Positions 36,766 to 45,831 of a DNA stretch of 64,000 nucleotides are shown here, in pieces. The notes beneath the pieces are model-generated. The model saw only the letters and a program-made list of their open reading frames with translations. It was not told the origin of the DNA and searched no databases. This DNA is from Gemmataceae bacterium (GTDB lineage Bacteria > Planctomycetota > Planctomycetia > Gemmatales > Gemmataceae): the NCBI GenBank assembly GCA_901538445.1, contig LR594584.1:4557006-4621005 (forward strand). Direction: 5' to 3'. Both the position numbers and the translations under genes were made by a program. How positions within the stretch are numbered: the stretch's first letter is position 1; every line of letters starts with the position of its first letter.

Positions 36766-38460
36766 ATGAACACCACCTGCCCCTCCCCCGATGCGGTCAA
36801 GGCCCTCTTCGACGGTCACCGGCCGCCGCACGACGCGCGGGCCGTGCTCGCCCACGTCGAGGGCTGTCTCGCGTGCCGGGGCAAGCTCGTCACCCTCGCC
36901 CCCGGCGCGGAGCTGCCGACGTCGTACCTCCCCGAGGTCGGCGACTCGGTCGTGTCCCAGGAGACCCCGTCCGGGGTCAAGGGGCACACGGTCGGCGAGA
37001 CGCTGGGCACCGACTTCTCCATCTTCGCCTCCGTGAAGCCCGAGCCGAAGTCGGAGGTGCCGCGGCGGGTGGGCGGGTACGACGTGATCCGCGTCCTCGG
37101 CCGGGGCGGGATGGGGATCGTGCTCAAGGCGCTCGACCCGGTGCTGAACCGGTTCGTCGCGGTGAAGCTCATGTTCCCAAAGGTCGCCGCGGACCCCTCG
37201 TGCCGGTACCGGTTCGGCCGCGAGGCCCGGTCGGCCGCGAGGATCGGGAGCGACCACGCGACCGCCGTGTACTCGGTCGGCGAGGACGGCGCGGTGCCGT
37301 ACATCGTGATGGAGTACGTCGCCGGGGAGAACCTGGAGACGCGACTGCTCCGCGAGGGCCGGCTGCCGCTGTCGGCGGTCGTCACCATCGCCCGGCAGAT
37401 CGTCGCGGGGCTCGCGGCGGCCCACGCCCAAGGCGTCGTCCACCGCGACATCAAGCCCGGCAACATCCTGCTGGAGCGGCCGAGCGAGGGCGACAACGGG
37501 CCGGGCGGCGCGCGGGTCCGCGTCAAGATCACCGACTTCGGGATCGCCCGGTCCATCGGCCTGCCGGGGATCACCAACGCGGACCACGCGGTCGGCACGC
37601 CCGAGTACATGGCCCCCGAGCAGATCAACGGCGACGAACTCGACGCCCGCAGCGACCTGTACTCGTTCGGCATGCTCCTGTACCGCATGGTGGCGGGGCG
37701 GCTCCCGTTCACCGCGAAGACCGCGATGGCGTGCTTCGCCTACCACCTCAACACGCAGTTCGCCTCGCCCAAGAAGTACGCCGCCGACCTGCCGGACTGG
37801 CTCGAATCGCTCGTCATGAAGTTGCTCCTCAAGGACCCGGCGGAGCGGCCGCAGACCGCGGCCGAGGTGCTCCGGTTGCTCGACGAGGGGGCCGCGCAGC
37901 TCCTCGGCCCGCCGCTCGACCCGGAGGCGAAGCGGGTCGCGGCGCTGAAGAGCTACGGGGTGCTGGACACCGACCCGGAGCAGGCGTTCGACGACCTCAC
38001 GCAGCTCGCGTCGTACATTTGCGGGACGCCGATCGCCATCGTCTCGCTGCTCGACGAGGACCGCCAGTGGTTCAAGTCGAAGGTCGGGCTGTCGGTGAAC
38101 CAGACGGCGAAGAACATCTCGTTCTGCCAGTACACGATCAAGGGCACGACGCCAATGATCGTGGGGAACGCCGAGGCCGACGCCCGGTTCGCGGACAACC
38201 CGCTGGTGAAGCTCGACCCGCACATCCGGTTCTACGCCGGGGTGCCGCTGATCGACGGCGAGGGGGCGGCGCTCGGGTCGCTGTGCGTGATCGACCGGGT
38301 GCAGCGGGAGCTGTCGTCGGAGCAGATCTCGGCACTGGCGGCGCTCGGCCGGTCGGTGATGAGCCAGCTCGCGCTGCGCCGCGAGTTGCTCCGTCTCAAC
38401 CTCGCCGCAAAGCTCTCGGCGGTTAGCGAGGCCGCGCCGGCCTCGAAGCAACCGGTGTGA
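36766..38460 (+). CDS. Ser/Thr protein kinase fused to a GAF domain
   Basis: 564 residues. The N-terminal 45 residues end in HVEGCLACRG (HxxxCxxC), resembling the zinc-binding anti-sigma zf-HC2 motif. Kinase domain about 103-365: GRGGMGIV, AVKLMF, VVHRDIKPGN, ITDFGIA and MAPEQ, all catalytic residues present. The GAF domain (about 395-545) has CGTPIAIVSLLDEDRQWFKS and FYAGVPLIDGEGAALGSLCVID, the type found with phytochrome-like and diguanylate cyclase proteins. There is no membrane helix, so it should be a cytosolic sensor kinase that responds to a small ligand or redox state. A TACAAT (36704) may be its -10. Confidence 0.88.
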   Translation: MNTTCPSPDAVKALFDGHRPPHDARAVLAHVEGCLACRGKLVTLAPGAELPTSYLPEVGDSVVSQETPSGVKGHTVGETLGTDFSIFASVKPEPKSEVPRRVGGYDVIRVLGRGGMGIVLKALDPVLNRFVAVKLMFPKVAADPSCRYRFGREARSAARIGSDHATAVYSVGEDGAVPYIVMEYVAGENLETRLLREGRLPLSAVVTIARQIVAGLAAAHAQGVVHRDIKPGNILLERPSEGDNGPGGARVRVKITDFGIARSIGLPGITNADHAVGTPEYMAPEQINGDELDARSDLYSFGMLLYRMVAGRLPFTAKTAMACFAYHLNTQFASPKKYAADLPDWLESLVMKLLLKDPAERPQTAAEVLRLLDEGAAQLLGPPLDPEAKRVAALKSYGVLDTDPEQAFDDLTQLASYICGTPIAIVSLLDEDRQWFKSKVGLSVNQTAKNISFCQYTIKGTTPMIVGNAEADARFADNPLVKLDPHIRFYAGVPLIDGEGAALGSLCVIDRVQRELSSEQISALAALGRSVMSQLALRRELLRLNLAAKLSAVSEAAPASKQPV

Positions 38461-38700
38461 GGCCGCCCTTACTTTGTCGAATCGTTGGCCTCACGCGGGC
38501 CGCCACGGAGCGCGGCCCCTACCGAAACCTTTGCGTTGGATTTGTAAGGGCGGCCCTCAGAGCGCTCAAGTTAGGGGCGACCAGTCGCACCCTGGGACCG
38601 CGGGCGTCCCGCCCGCTGCTTGGGAGCGCCACAGAGCGGGCGGGACGCCCGCGGTCCCAGGGGTGCCCCCGGTCCTATCTTGAGCGCTATGGGGGCGGCC
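38461..38700. repeat. Nested palindromes including D1
   Basis: Outer pair GGCCGCCCTTA (38461) / TAAGGGCGGCC (38545). Next AGCGCTCAAGTTAGG (about 38560) / CCTATCTTGAGCGCT (to about 38688), which encloses D1 (38591-38661). D1 has arms CCTGGGACCGCGGGCGTCCC and complement and a variable centre. D2 at 41244 is a second D copy in the opposite orientation. Confidence 0.8.
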
Positions 38701-38737
38701 CGCCAACCGCCGATGATTTCGGCCGATCAGGGCGCGC

Positions 38738-39949
38738 TCACACCACCCCGTTCACTCGCAGCGCGGCGACCTCGCCGGCGCTCAGCCCCAACTCGCGCAG
38801 CACGTCGTCGGTCTGCGCCCCGAGTCGCGGGGGCATCGCGGGCGGGGTTGTCGGCGCGCCGGTGAGGTGGACCGGGTTGCCGATCAGATCGACCGGGTTC
38901 CCCGCGGGGTCGCGGATCGTGATCTTCATCCCGCGGGCCGCCGTCTGCTCGTGGGCGAAGATGCCCGCGTAGTCGCGCACGACCGCGTGCGGCACGTTGG
39001 CCCCGCTGAGTCGCTTCTCCCACTCAAGGGTCGGCAACCGCTTCATCACCTCGGCCACCTTCGGCACCACCTCCCCGCGAAGCTCGACGCGCTGGCGGTT
39101 GGTGACGTACCGCGGCTCTTCCCCGAGTTCATTCGCCCCGGCCGCGGCACAGAACGCCCGCCACTGCGAGTCGTTGCCGACGTTGAGCACGAGGTAGCCG
39201 TCGGCCGTCTCGAACAGTTCGTAGGGGACGATCTGGAGGTGCGCGTTCCCCTGCCGCGGCGGCACCGTGCCGCTCGTGAGGTACGCCTGGGCGACGTTCA
39301 CCTGCGCCGCGAGCGCGCAGTCGAGCAGGCCGAGGTCGATGGCGTACCCGTGGCCGGAGCGCTCGCGGGCCTTGAGGCACGCGAGGATCGCGGTCGCGGC
39401 GTACAGGCCCGTGAGCACGTCCGCGAGCGCGACGCCGACCTTGAACGGCGGCCCGGCGACCGGCCCGGTGATGCCCATGAGGCCGCTCATCGCCTGGATC
39501 GCGAAGTCGTAGCCCGGGGCGTCGCGGAGCGGCCCGGTTCGGCCGAACCCGCTGATCGAGCACGCGACGAGCCGCGGGTGCCGGGCGAGGAGCTGTTCGG
39601 GGGCGAGCCCCATCTTCTCGGCGCTGTCGGTGCGGAAGTTCTCGATGAGCACGTCGGACGCATCGAGCAGTCGATGGAAGACCGCCTGACCTTCCGGCTT
39701 GCCGATGTCGAGCGTGAGCGACCGCTTGTTCCGGTTGCACGAGAGGAAGTACGCCGAGAGGCCGTCGGCGGTGAACGGCGGCCCCCACCCGCGGGTGTCG
39801 TCGCCGCTGCCGGGGCGTTCGAGCTTGACGACGTCCGCCCCGAGGTCGGCGAGCAACTGCCCGCAGAACGGCCCGGCGAGGACGCGCGCCGCGTCGAGCA
39901 CCCGCACCCCGGCGAGCGGCGGAACGGCATCGGTGGCGAACGGGAGCAT
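38738..39949 (-). CDS. CaiB/BaiF-family CoA-transferase
   Basis: Class III CoA-transferase, 403 residues. N-terminal block LAGVRVLDAARVLAGPFCGQLLADLGADVVKLE, then the RNKRSLTLDI motif, and the region DVLIENFRTDSAEKMGL (the catalytic Asp follows in SGFGRTGPLRDAPGYDF). It moves CoA between carboxylic acids; the natural substrate is not deducible. The start before LPFATDAVPP is chosen. It is bordered by repeat arrays on both sides. Confidence 0.9.
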   Translation of the reverse strand: MLPFATDAVPPLAGVRVLDAARVLAGPFCGQLLADLGADVVKLERPGSGDDTRGWGPPFTADGLSAYFLSCNRNKRSLTLDIGKPEGQAVFHRLLDASDVLIENFRTDSAEKMGLAPEQLLARHPRLVACSISGFGRTGPLRDAPGYDFAIQAMSGLMGITGPVAGPPFKVGVALADVLTGLYAATAILACLKARERSGHGYAIDLGLLDCALAAQVNVAQAYLTSGTVPPRQGNAHLQIVPYELFETADGYLVLNVGNDSQWRAFCAAAGANELGEEPRYVTNRQRVELRGEVVPKVAEVMKRLPTLEWEKRLSGANVPHAVVRDYAGIFAHEQTAARGMKITIRDPAGNPVDLIGNPVHLTGAPTTPPAMPPRLGAQTDDVLRELGLSAGEVAALRVNGVV

Positions 39950-39973
39950 GGCGAACCTCACGCGTACCGGCAT

Positions 39974-40183
39974 CAGGGGTTTGCTCGAAGACTCGCCGCA
40001 CCCCTGGGGCTACACTGGCGTTGTAGTCGCGCGCCAGGGGTTTGCCCGCACAGCGGGCCGCACCCCTGGCTACACGCGGTCGCCCCTCCGGGGCTGCGCC
40101 TCTGGGGCGCGTGTCGGTTTGCAGTCGCGGAGCGGCGACCGCGTGTAGCCAGGGGTGCGGCGAGTCTTCGAGCAAACCCCTGG
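39974..40183. repeat. Family E nested palindromes, three copies
   Basis: Unit CAGGGGTTTGCTCGAAGACTC...ACCCCTGG. Copies at 39974 (plus), 40033 (plus, diverged) and 40149-40183 (inverted). The inner stem CTACACGCGGTCGCC (about 40070) pairs with GGCGACCGCGTGTAG (about 40134). It fills the gap between the CoA-transferase and the WD40 gene. Confidence 0.8.
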
Positions 40184-40208
40184 TCCGGAGCGAGTCCGAG
40201 ATAGCCCG

Positions 40209-41135
40209 ATGCGAGTCCTTCACGCGAAGACGCCGCGCCCCCTCGACCTCCTCGCGATCGGCTCGCAGGGGCACATCGCCGCGGCGGCAGCAGCCTTTGG
40301 TGTCCGTGGCGACGTGGACGTCTGGGACCTGACGGGCGGGAAACACGTTCTCACTCGCACGATTGACGAGCAGCAGGTGCGCTCGCTGGCGTTCGTGCCG
40401 GACGGCCAACACCTCATGGTGTCGGCTAGCAAGCCGATCCTGTTCGTGGCCCTCCGAGACGGCCGCATCACGAGCGAGGTGAAACCGGACCTCGGGTTTC
40501 CAGTCGTGGCGCTTTCGGCAGACGGCGCTCGACTTCTCGCAACGGAGTACATGAACCAAGCCAGTGAGGTCGAGTGCTGGTCTTTGGATTCGGCTCATCA
40601 CGCACAGAGGTCGTGGAAAAAAGGGTACTACGAGTTCCTGGGGTTCTACTGCCCAGCGATCAGCCCCAACGGAAGTCGTGTGGCGGTCACGGAACGCCCC
40701 GGCCTGGGTGACCACATCAGAACCACCGTGCGGGTGCGCGACGCGGAAACGGGGAGACAGCTCACAAAGATTGAGTTCGACGCGGCTGATGATGTCGAAC
40801 AACTCCTCTTCTCCGCAGACAGCTCGAAGCTGCTCGCACGCTCATCGGGGCGCATCGTGAAAGTGTTCGACGCTGGGACGGGTAAGCCCGCAGGCGAACT
40901 CGTGCATCCGGGGCGGCCGTATGTGAGCGGGATGGCGGTTCACCCGAACGGGACCGTCGCGTGCAGCCGCAACAACGGCACCATCTGCTTGTGGAACCTG
41001 GAGACGCGCGAACTCGTTCGCACGCTCGACTGGAAGCTCGGCAAGCTCGTGTCGGTCGCGTTCGCGCCGGACGGCACCGTCGGCGCGGCCGGCACCGAGG
41101 ACGGGCGCGTCGTCGTGTGGGATGTGGATGTGTAG
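40209..41135 (+). CDS. WD40-repeat protein
   Basis: 308 residues, likely one seven-blade propeller, cytosolic (no signal). Blade-ending motifs such as GDVDVWDLTGG, VRVRDAETGRQL, VKVFDAGTGKPAG, GTICLWNLETRELVRTLDW and GRVVVWDVDV are visible, with strand pairs like VRSLAFVPDG. The central part (about 40550-40720) is less GC-rich than its surroundings. Function is likely protein interaction. The start is the ATG before RVLHAKTPRP. Confidence 0.8.
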   Translation: MRVLHAKTPRPLDLLAIGSQGHIAAAAAAFGVRGDVDVWDLTGGKHVLTRTIDEQQVRSLAFVPDGQHLMVSASKPILFVALRDGRITSEVKPDLGFPVVALSADGARLLATEYMNQASEVECWSLDSAHHAQRSWKKGYYEFLGFYCPAISPNGSRVAVTERPGLGDHIRTTVRVRDAETGRQLTKIEFDAADDVEQLLFSADSSKLLARSSGRIVKVFDAGTGKPAGELVHPGRPYVSGMAVHPNGTVACSRNNGTICLWNLETRELVRTLDWKLGKLVSVAFAPDGTVGAAGTEDGRVVVWDVDV

Positions 41136-41142
41136 GCAAAGC

Positions 41143-41407
41143 CCCCTCACCCGCGACTCGAAGACTCGTCGCGACCTCTCCCCGTAGGAACGGGGCGAGG
41201 TGTTGCCTCGGGGCTTCGTAGTGGCTGTGCGAAGGGGCCAACCCCTGGGACCGCGGGCGTCCCGCCCGCTCTTCTGCACTCCCGAGCAGCGGGCGGGACG
41301 CCCGCGGTCCCAGGTTCCGACCGGCCCGCATCGAGCGTGAACCGGCGAGCCCCACCTCGCCCCACGAATGTGGGGAGAGGTCGCCGCGCTTCGCGGCGGG
41401 TGAGGGG
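41143..41407. repeat. Nested element: family A variant A5 interrupted by palindrome D2
   Basis: Arms CCCCTCACCCGCGACTCGAA... (41143) and ...TCGCCGCGCTTCGCGGCGGG followed by TGAGGGG (to 41407), with inner CACCTCGCCCC/GGGGCGAGGTG. The arms enclose about 140 bp including D2 (41244-41314). A layered insertion fits best. It begins 8 bp after the WD40 stop and fills the gap of about 310 bp to the next gene. Confidence 0.8.
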
Positions 41408-41447
41408 CGGCCACCCGAGCGTGTCCCGTGCGGGTAGAACGGAACCG

Positions 41448-43373
41448 ATGACCCCCGACGCTGCGGAACTTGATGCGATCCTCGACCGCATGGCCGCGCT
41501 CAAGCGGGGCGAGCGCGTCGGGTTGCTCCCGCAACTGCTCCCGCTGCTCGCCGAGCCGCGGGTCGCGCTCACCACGCGCATCGCCGCGGCCGCCCGTACG
41601 CTGCGGCTGCTCCCCGACCGCCGGCGGCCGGTGCGCCGCGTCGCCGGTGCAGTGACCGCGGGCGTGTCGTCGGGCCGGGCGGTCGAGCGGCTGCGGCAGG
41701 TGCAGAACCTCACCAAGAAGTGCCACGCGCTCGACGAGTTGATCGACGCCCGCGAGCAGCGGGTGAAGATGGCGTGCCCGCGGTGCAAGGTGAAGCTCCG
41801 CCGCGTCGAGATGGTCAAGCACCTGTGGCACGAGCACGGCCTCACCCTCGACCGCCGCACCACCCGCACCGCGACCCGCACCGCCGCCGAGTTGCTCCGG
41901 GCGTACACCGCGGGCGACACCGCGGCGCTCGACCGCATGGCCGAACTGCACGGCCCGGCCGGCTTGCGGAGCTGGATGGCCGAGACCGACGCGCCGCCCG
42001 AGGAACTCGCCGCACTGCTCGCGGCCGCCGGCGACCGGGGGGCCGGCCTGTGCCGCTCGTGCTTCGCCGAAGTCCCCGCGTCCGTCACCCCGCTCCCGCC
42101 GCCGCTCGACCTCGCGAACGGGCGGCTCAGCGGCGACGGCTACGCGGTCAGCGTTGGTGGGAACGCCTGGGTGGGCACGGTCGCGCTCGCCACGCCGATG
42201 CAACCCGCGGCCCGCGGTCGCTTCTCGTTGTCGCCTCGGGCCACGGCAGCGCTCGTCGCAACGGTCGCTCTGGTGCTCGCCGCTGTTGTCCGCGCGCCGT
42301 TCCTCATCGGCTTCGCGCTCGCGGCGGTGGCTTATGTCTGGGTGCGGGTCGCGAGGACGCAGCGCGGCGCGGACGACCGGGCGGTCGATGTGGGGTGGAA
42401 CGAGTTCGCCGTCCTGCTCGCGGAAACCGAGCCCGGCAGCCGCTACCTCACGCGGTTGTGCCTCGCGAGCCTCGGCCGCGGCTTGCCCGAGCGGCGCGTC
42501 GATCTGCTGGCCCGGCTCGTGATCGCACCATTCGAAACCGAAGCCGAGCGCCAGCTCCTCGCGGCCGCGGCCGTGCTGCAACTCGACGACGCGGCCCGGT
42601 TCGGCGTTGACGTGGTCGCGGGCGTCGCGGGTCTGGTGGCGAGCGTGTTCACCGGCGAGCGACCGCCCGACTTCGCCGAGCACGTCGCCGCCGCGTACCT
42701 CACCCGCGACCGCGCCCCGGGCGACGTTGCGAGGTTGCGGGTGCTCGTCCTCGGGGCCGCGTTCGAAGCCGGCCACGTCCCCCGCGACCTGGTGAAGCTG
42801 TGCGTCGCGGCACCCGCACTGCGGCGGGTCGTCCTCGCGGAACCGGCCCCGCACCTCGCGCTGCTGTTCGGCCTCTGGCGGACCCGCGACGCGCACCGGT
42901 GGCACGCCGTCGGCCACGGCAACACGGTGTTCGACACGGCCCGCACGCTCCCGCGGGACGCGGCCGACACGCTCGCGTCATTCCCCGATCTGCTGCTGTC
43001 GCACCGCCCGGAGCGGACCGTCGAGGACGCCGTCGGCCCGGTCCTGATCTGCGCCCGCGGGGTGGCCGTCGCGGGGCCCCTCGTCGCCGACCCCGACGCC
43101 GACGTGCGGCTTGAAGCCGGCGGCCGAGTTCTGGTGCTCGGCCGGCACCGACTCGCGGTGAGCGCGCCGCTCCCCGACGACTTCCCGGCTGTGGTGCGGC
43201 AGTGGCTCGCGTTCCGAACGGGGTGGCTCGCGGAACTGCGAGGGGTGCCGGCGGCCGCGGTGCCCTCGGCGACGCGCCGGCTGCTGGGGCCGCTGGTCCG
43301 AACGTGTGCGCGGTGCGGCGGCGGGGTGATCGCAGAGGCGGGCGCGCTCGGGCGGAGCGGGCCGGTCAGTTGA
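41448..43373 (+). CDS. Large unknown protein with zinc-finger-like motif and two membrane helices
   Basis: 641 residues. The N-terminal part is helical; MACPRCKVKLRRVEMVKHLW plus HEH (about residues 108-130) fits a C2H2-like zinc site and further Cys pairs occur at LCRSC and CARCGGG. Two adjacent hydrophobic helices lie about residues 262-300 and the C-terminal half is an Ala/Leu-rich, probably alpha-helical, domain. No named family was recognised. Its 3' end overlaps the convergent kinase gene by 8 bp. Starts at ATG 41448. Confidence 0.7.
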   Translation: MTPDAAELDAILDRMAALKRGERVGLLPQLLPLLAEPRVALTTRIAAAARTLRLLPDRRRPVRRVAGAVTAGVSSGRAVERLRQVQNLTKKCHALDELIDAREQRVKMACPRCKVKLRRVEMVKHLWHEHGLTLDRRTTRTATRTAAELLRAYTAGDTAALDRMAELHGPAGLRSWMAETDAPPEELAALLAAAGDRGAGLCRSCFAEVPASVTPLPPPLDLANGRLSGDGYAVSVGGNAWVGTVALATPMQPAARGRFSLSPRATAALVATVALVLAAVVRAPFLIGFALAAVAYVWVRVARTQRGADDRAVDVGWNEFAVLLAETEPGSRYLTRLCLASLGRGLPERRVDLLARLVIAPFETEAERQLLAAAAVLQLDDAARFGVDVVAGVAGLVASVFTGERPPDFAEHVAAAYLTRDRAPGDVARLRVLVLGAAFEAGHVPRDLVKLCVAAPALRRVVLAEPAPHLALLFGLWRTRDAHRWHAVGHGNTVFDTARTLPRDAADTLASFPDLLLSHRPERTVEDAVGPVLICARGVAVAGPLVADPDADVRLEAGGRVLVLGRHRLAVSAPLPDDFPAVVRQWLAFRTGWLAELRGVPAAAVPSATRRLLGPLVRTCARCGGGVIAEAGALGRSGPVS

Positions 43374-44853
43374 CGAGCCAGGCGGCGAGGACGGCGAGGA
43401 CGACGGCGGCGACCGCGAGTACCACGAACGGCACCCGCCGCTTCTTCGGGAACGTGTCCCGGTTCACCGAGTTCGGGTCGATGTTGATGTTGTGCCGCGA
43501 CATCTTCGTCGCCGACGGCGGCTCCTCGATCGCCTCGGGGAGGTCCTCGTCGTCGTCGGGCGGGGCGTGGCCCTTGCCGTTCGTCGGCCCCCACGGCGAC
43601 GCGCCGCCCGAGGCGAACGGCCCCGGGGGGGCCGCCGGTGCGAACGGCCCCGCGGCGACGGGAACGGCGCGGCCCCCGGCGGCGGGGGCGGTGGCGGCCG
43701 GGCGGGTGCGGCGGGCCGGGTCGGGCAGGCCGGGCATCGCCGCGACCGAGTCGGTCTTCACGACCTCGCGGGCCGCGGGGCTGAGCTGCGGCATCTCCTC
43801 GGCGGGCGGGAGCGGCACCGCGTGCGGGAGGTAGTCGTCGAGCGCGACGACCACCTGCGCCGGCGTCTGGTACCGGGCCTTCGGGTCCTTGGCCATCATC
43901 TTGGCGAGGACCGCGGCCAGCCCCTCGGGCACCTCCGGGCGGACGGAGCGGATCGGGGTCGGCTCCTTGGTGCGGTGCCACAGGAGCTTCTGCGACACGG
44001 TCCCGGTCGGGAACGGGGGGTGCCCGGCGAGCATGAAGTACAGGGTGCAGCCGAGCCCGTAGATGTCGGCCCGGCCGTCCACGGAGTGGCTGTTGGCGAC
44101 CTGCTCGGGGGCGACGTAGTCGGCGGTGCCGAGCACGATCTTGTCGTCGTACTTCATGGTGAGCTGGTCGGCCGCGTCGCTGAGGATCCGGGCCAGCCCC
44201 ATGTCGAGGATCCGGGCCACGCCCTTGCGGTCCACGATCACGTTGCCGGGCTTGATGTCGCGGTGGATGATCTTGCTGCGGAACGCGTAGTCGAGGCCGG
44301 CGGCGACCTGCCGGGTGTAGCTCACGGCCCGGTCCACGCTCATGGCCCCGAACCCCTGGACCATGTCGAGCAGGTTGGCCCCGTCGATGTAGTCCATGAC
44401 GATGAAGTGCAGGTTCCCGTCCTGGTCGATGCCGTGGGTGCGGACCACGTTCGGGTGGTCGAGGGCCGCGGCGGCCCGGGCCTCGCGCTGGAACCGGCCC
44501 AGGGCGGCCGGCTGGTCGGCCTTCGACGGGGGCAGCACCTTGATGGCGAACCGCTTCTTCGTCCCGACGTGCTGGCACAGGAACACCTGCCCCATGCCGC
44601 CGACCCCGACCCGCTCCAGGAGCTTGTACTCGCCGATGACGAACCCCCGGGACTTGCCCAGGAGGTACTGCTCGGTCTGGAAGTTGGTGAGCAGCCCGTC
44701 GCGGACGGCCGCGTCGAGGAAGTCCTGAACGGTCGGGGGCAGGCCGGTGGCGTACTTCGGCCGGCCCAGGTAGGCGTTGAGCCGCTCCTCCTCGACGACC
44801 CCGCTCCGGCGGATCAGCCCCAGCAGTTCCTCGACGGAGTTCGGCACGGACAT
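43366..44853 (-). CDS. Membrane-anchored Ser/Thr protein kinase
   Basis: 495 residues. Kinase domain about 72-330: VGVGGMGQVFLCQ, AIKVLPP, IIHRDIKPGN, VAPEQ. The Mg-binding DFG motif reads DMG (ILDMGLARIL), a change seen in other planctomycete kinases that keeps the Asp. A Pro/Ala-rich linker of about 100 residues leads to a C-terminal helix (VPFVVLAVAAVVLAVLAAWL), a tail anchor that leaves the kinase in the cytoplasm. The first 70 residues form a small helical domain also found in related kinases. No adjacent phosphatase. Confidence 0.9.
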   Translation of the reverse strand: MSVPNSVEELLGLIRRSGVVEEERLNAYLGRPKYATGLPPTVQDFLDAAVRDGLLTNFQTEQYLLGKSRGFVIGEYKLLERVGVGGMGQVFLCQHVGTKKRFAIKVLPPSKADQPAALGRFQREARAAAALDHPNVVRTHGIDQDGNLHFIVMDYIDGANLLDMVQGFGAMSVDRAVSYTRQVAAGLDYAFRSKIIHRDIKPGNVIVDRKGVARILDMGLARILSDAADQLTMKYDDKIVLGTADYVAPEQVANSHSVDGRADIYGLGCTLYFMLAGHPPFPTGTVSQKLLWHRTKEPTPIRSVRPEVPEGLAAVLAKMMAKDPKARYQTPAQVVVALDDYLPHAVPLPPAEEMPQLSPAAREVVKTDSVAAMPGLPDPARRTRPAATAPAAGGRAVPVAAGPFAPAAPPGPFASGGASPWGPTNGKGHAPPDDDEDLPEAIEEPPSATKMSRHNINIDPNSVNRDTFPKKRRVPFVVLAVAAVVLAVLAAWLVN

Positions 44854-44907
44854 GGGGCACCCGGCGGACGATGGGGAGTAACCGCGCTCACGGGGCGATC
44901 CGTCGGA

Positions 44908-44925
44908 GGTGAATGCGATTTCACC
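44908..44925. promoter_or_regulatory. Operator-like inverted repeat near the kinase promoter
   Basis: GGTGAA-TGCGAT-TTCACC, perfect 6 bp arms, overlapping the expected transcription start. Purely by sequence. Confidence 0.3.
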
Positions 44926-44927
44926 CA

Positions 44928-44956
44928 ATCTTACGACACCGCCGGTCCCCGGGCAA
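44928..44956 (-). promoter_or_regulatory. Predicted sigma-70 promoter for the membrane-anchored kinase
   Basis: On the minus strand TTGCCC, 17 bp, TAAGAT; leader about 65-70 nt to ATG 44853. Confidence 0.45.
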
Positions 44957-45013
44957 ACGGTCCGTCGCGACTCGGGCTGCACGGCCCGTGCCGGGGCCGC
45001 GGGCGGGAAACGA

Positions 45014-45045
45014 CGCGGCCCGCGCGAGTGCTCGCGCGGGCCGCG
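45014..45045 (-). terminator. Stem-loop after the small secreted protein gene
   Basis: 15 bp perfect arms (CGCGGCCCGCGCGAG and complement) around TG, 20 bp after the stop on the minus strand. Only a short T-rich tract follows, so termination is inferred from position. Confidence 0.45.
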
Positions 45046-45065
45046 GTTCGGTCGGTGGCGTCCGG

Positions 45066-45365
45066 TTACTTCTTGCCGCCCTTGAGCTTCACTTCCGTGA
45101 TCGCGCCCTTGTCGGTGGTGATGTCGAGCTTCATCTTGTTGGCGACCTTCGAGGTGAGCCGCTTCTCCAGGTCCTCGAACTTGCCTTCCTTGTCGCCGAC
45201 CGTGACCTTCGTCTTGTCGCTGATGGTGTAGGTGGCCTCCTTGTCGCCCTCCTTCACGGTCACTTCCTTCTTCTCCTTGTCGTACTTCACGACCATGACC
45301 TCGGCGGCGGCGACCAGGCCGGCCATCAGGAACATCGCGACCACGGCGGACATCAGCTTGCGCAT
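45066..45365 (-). CDS. Small secreted Lys/Glu-rich protein
   Basis: 99 residues: signal peptide MRKLMSAVVAMFLMAGLVAA, then about 78 residues dense in Lys, Asp and Glu (KYDKEKKEVTVKEGDKEATY), predicted beta strands with repeated KVTVGD-like turns. Similar small exported proteins are common in Gemmata, without known function. The ATG at 45365 gives the signal peptide and is chosen over an upstream in-frame ATG. Confidence 0.75.
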   Translation of the reverse strand: MRKLMSAVVAMFLMAGLVAAAEVMVVKYDKEKKEVTVKEGDKEATYTISDKTKVTVGDKEGKFEDLEKRLTSKVANKMKLDITTDKGAITEVKLKGGKK

Positions 45366-45553
45366 CGGTATCAGCTCCGGGAGAAGGAGCCGCCCGGTCG
45401 GTAAAGGCACCGGCGGGTCGGCTCGCGTCCTCAGTATTCAACCCGAAACTGTCCGGGAGTCTCGCGGAAAGTGTTCAAAATGTTGGCAGCCGCAGCGAAC
45501 GGCCGTTCGAGGGAACCCGCGTCCGGGCGTGGCCGCGGCGGGTTGAGCGTTCA

Positions 45554-45584
45554 CTGTAGCCGGCCTCTGTGAGGCCGGCTACAG
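45554..45584. repeat. Family B perfect palindrome B2
   Basis: Arms CTGTAGCCGGCCTC and its complement around TGT, 31 bp. The gap 45366-45831 otherwise holds only element A6 and no gene. Confidence 0.85.
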
Positions 45585-45659
45585 AGCGAGAACGGATCAG
45601 TCGGACGCGGGGTCATACCGAATCGCCGTGAGCAGTATCCGTCGGATCGTGGTTCGGTG

Positions 45660-45794
45660 CCCTCTCCCCTTGCGGGAGAGGGTGGCCGCGCTTCGCGGCC
45701 GGGTGAGGGGTCCGGCGGCGAGACCCCAACAGGTTCGGCCCCCTCACCCGCCGCTCGCGGACTCGCGGCACCCTCTCCCGCGGCGGGGAGAGGG
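45660..45794. repeat. Family A palindromic element A6
   Basis: 135 bp core; the left flank ATCCGTCGGATCGTGGTTCG is the complement of the right flank of A3, so it is in inverted orientation relative to A3. It ends 38 bp before the stop of the kinase-WD40 gene (45832). Confidence 0.85.
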
Positions 45795-45831
45795 CACACA
45801 AGCCACCGGTACGAAGTACCAGGGTTCGGTA

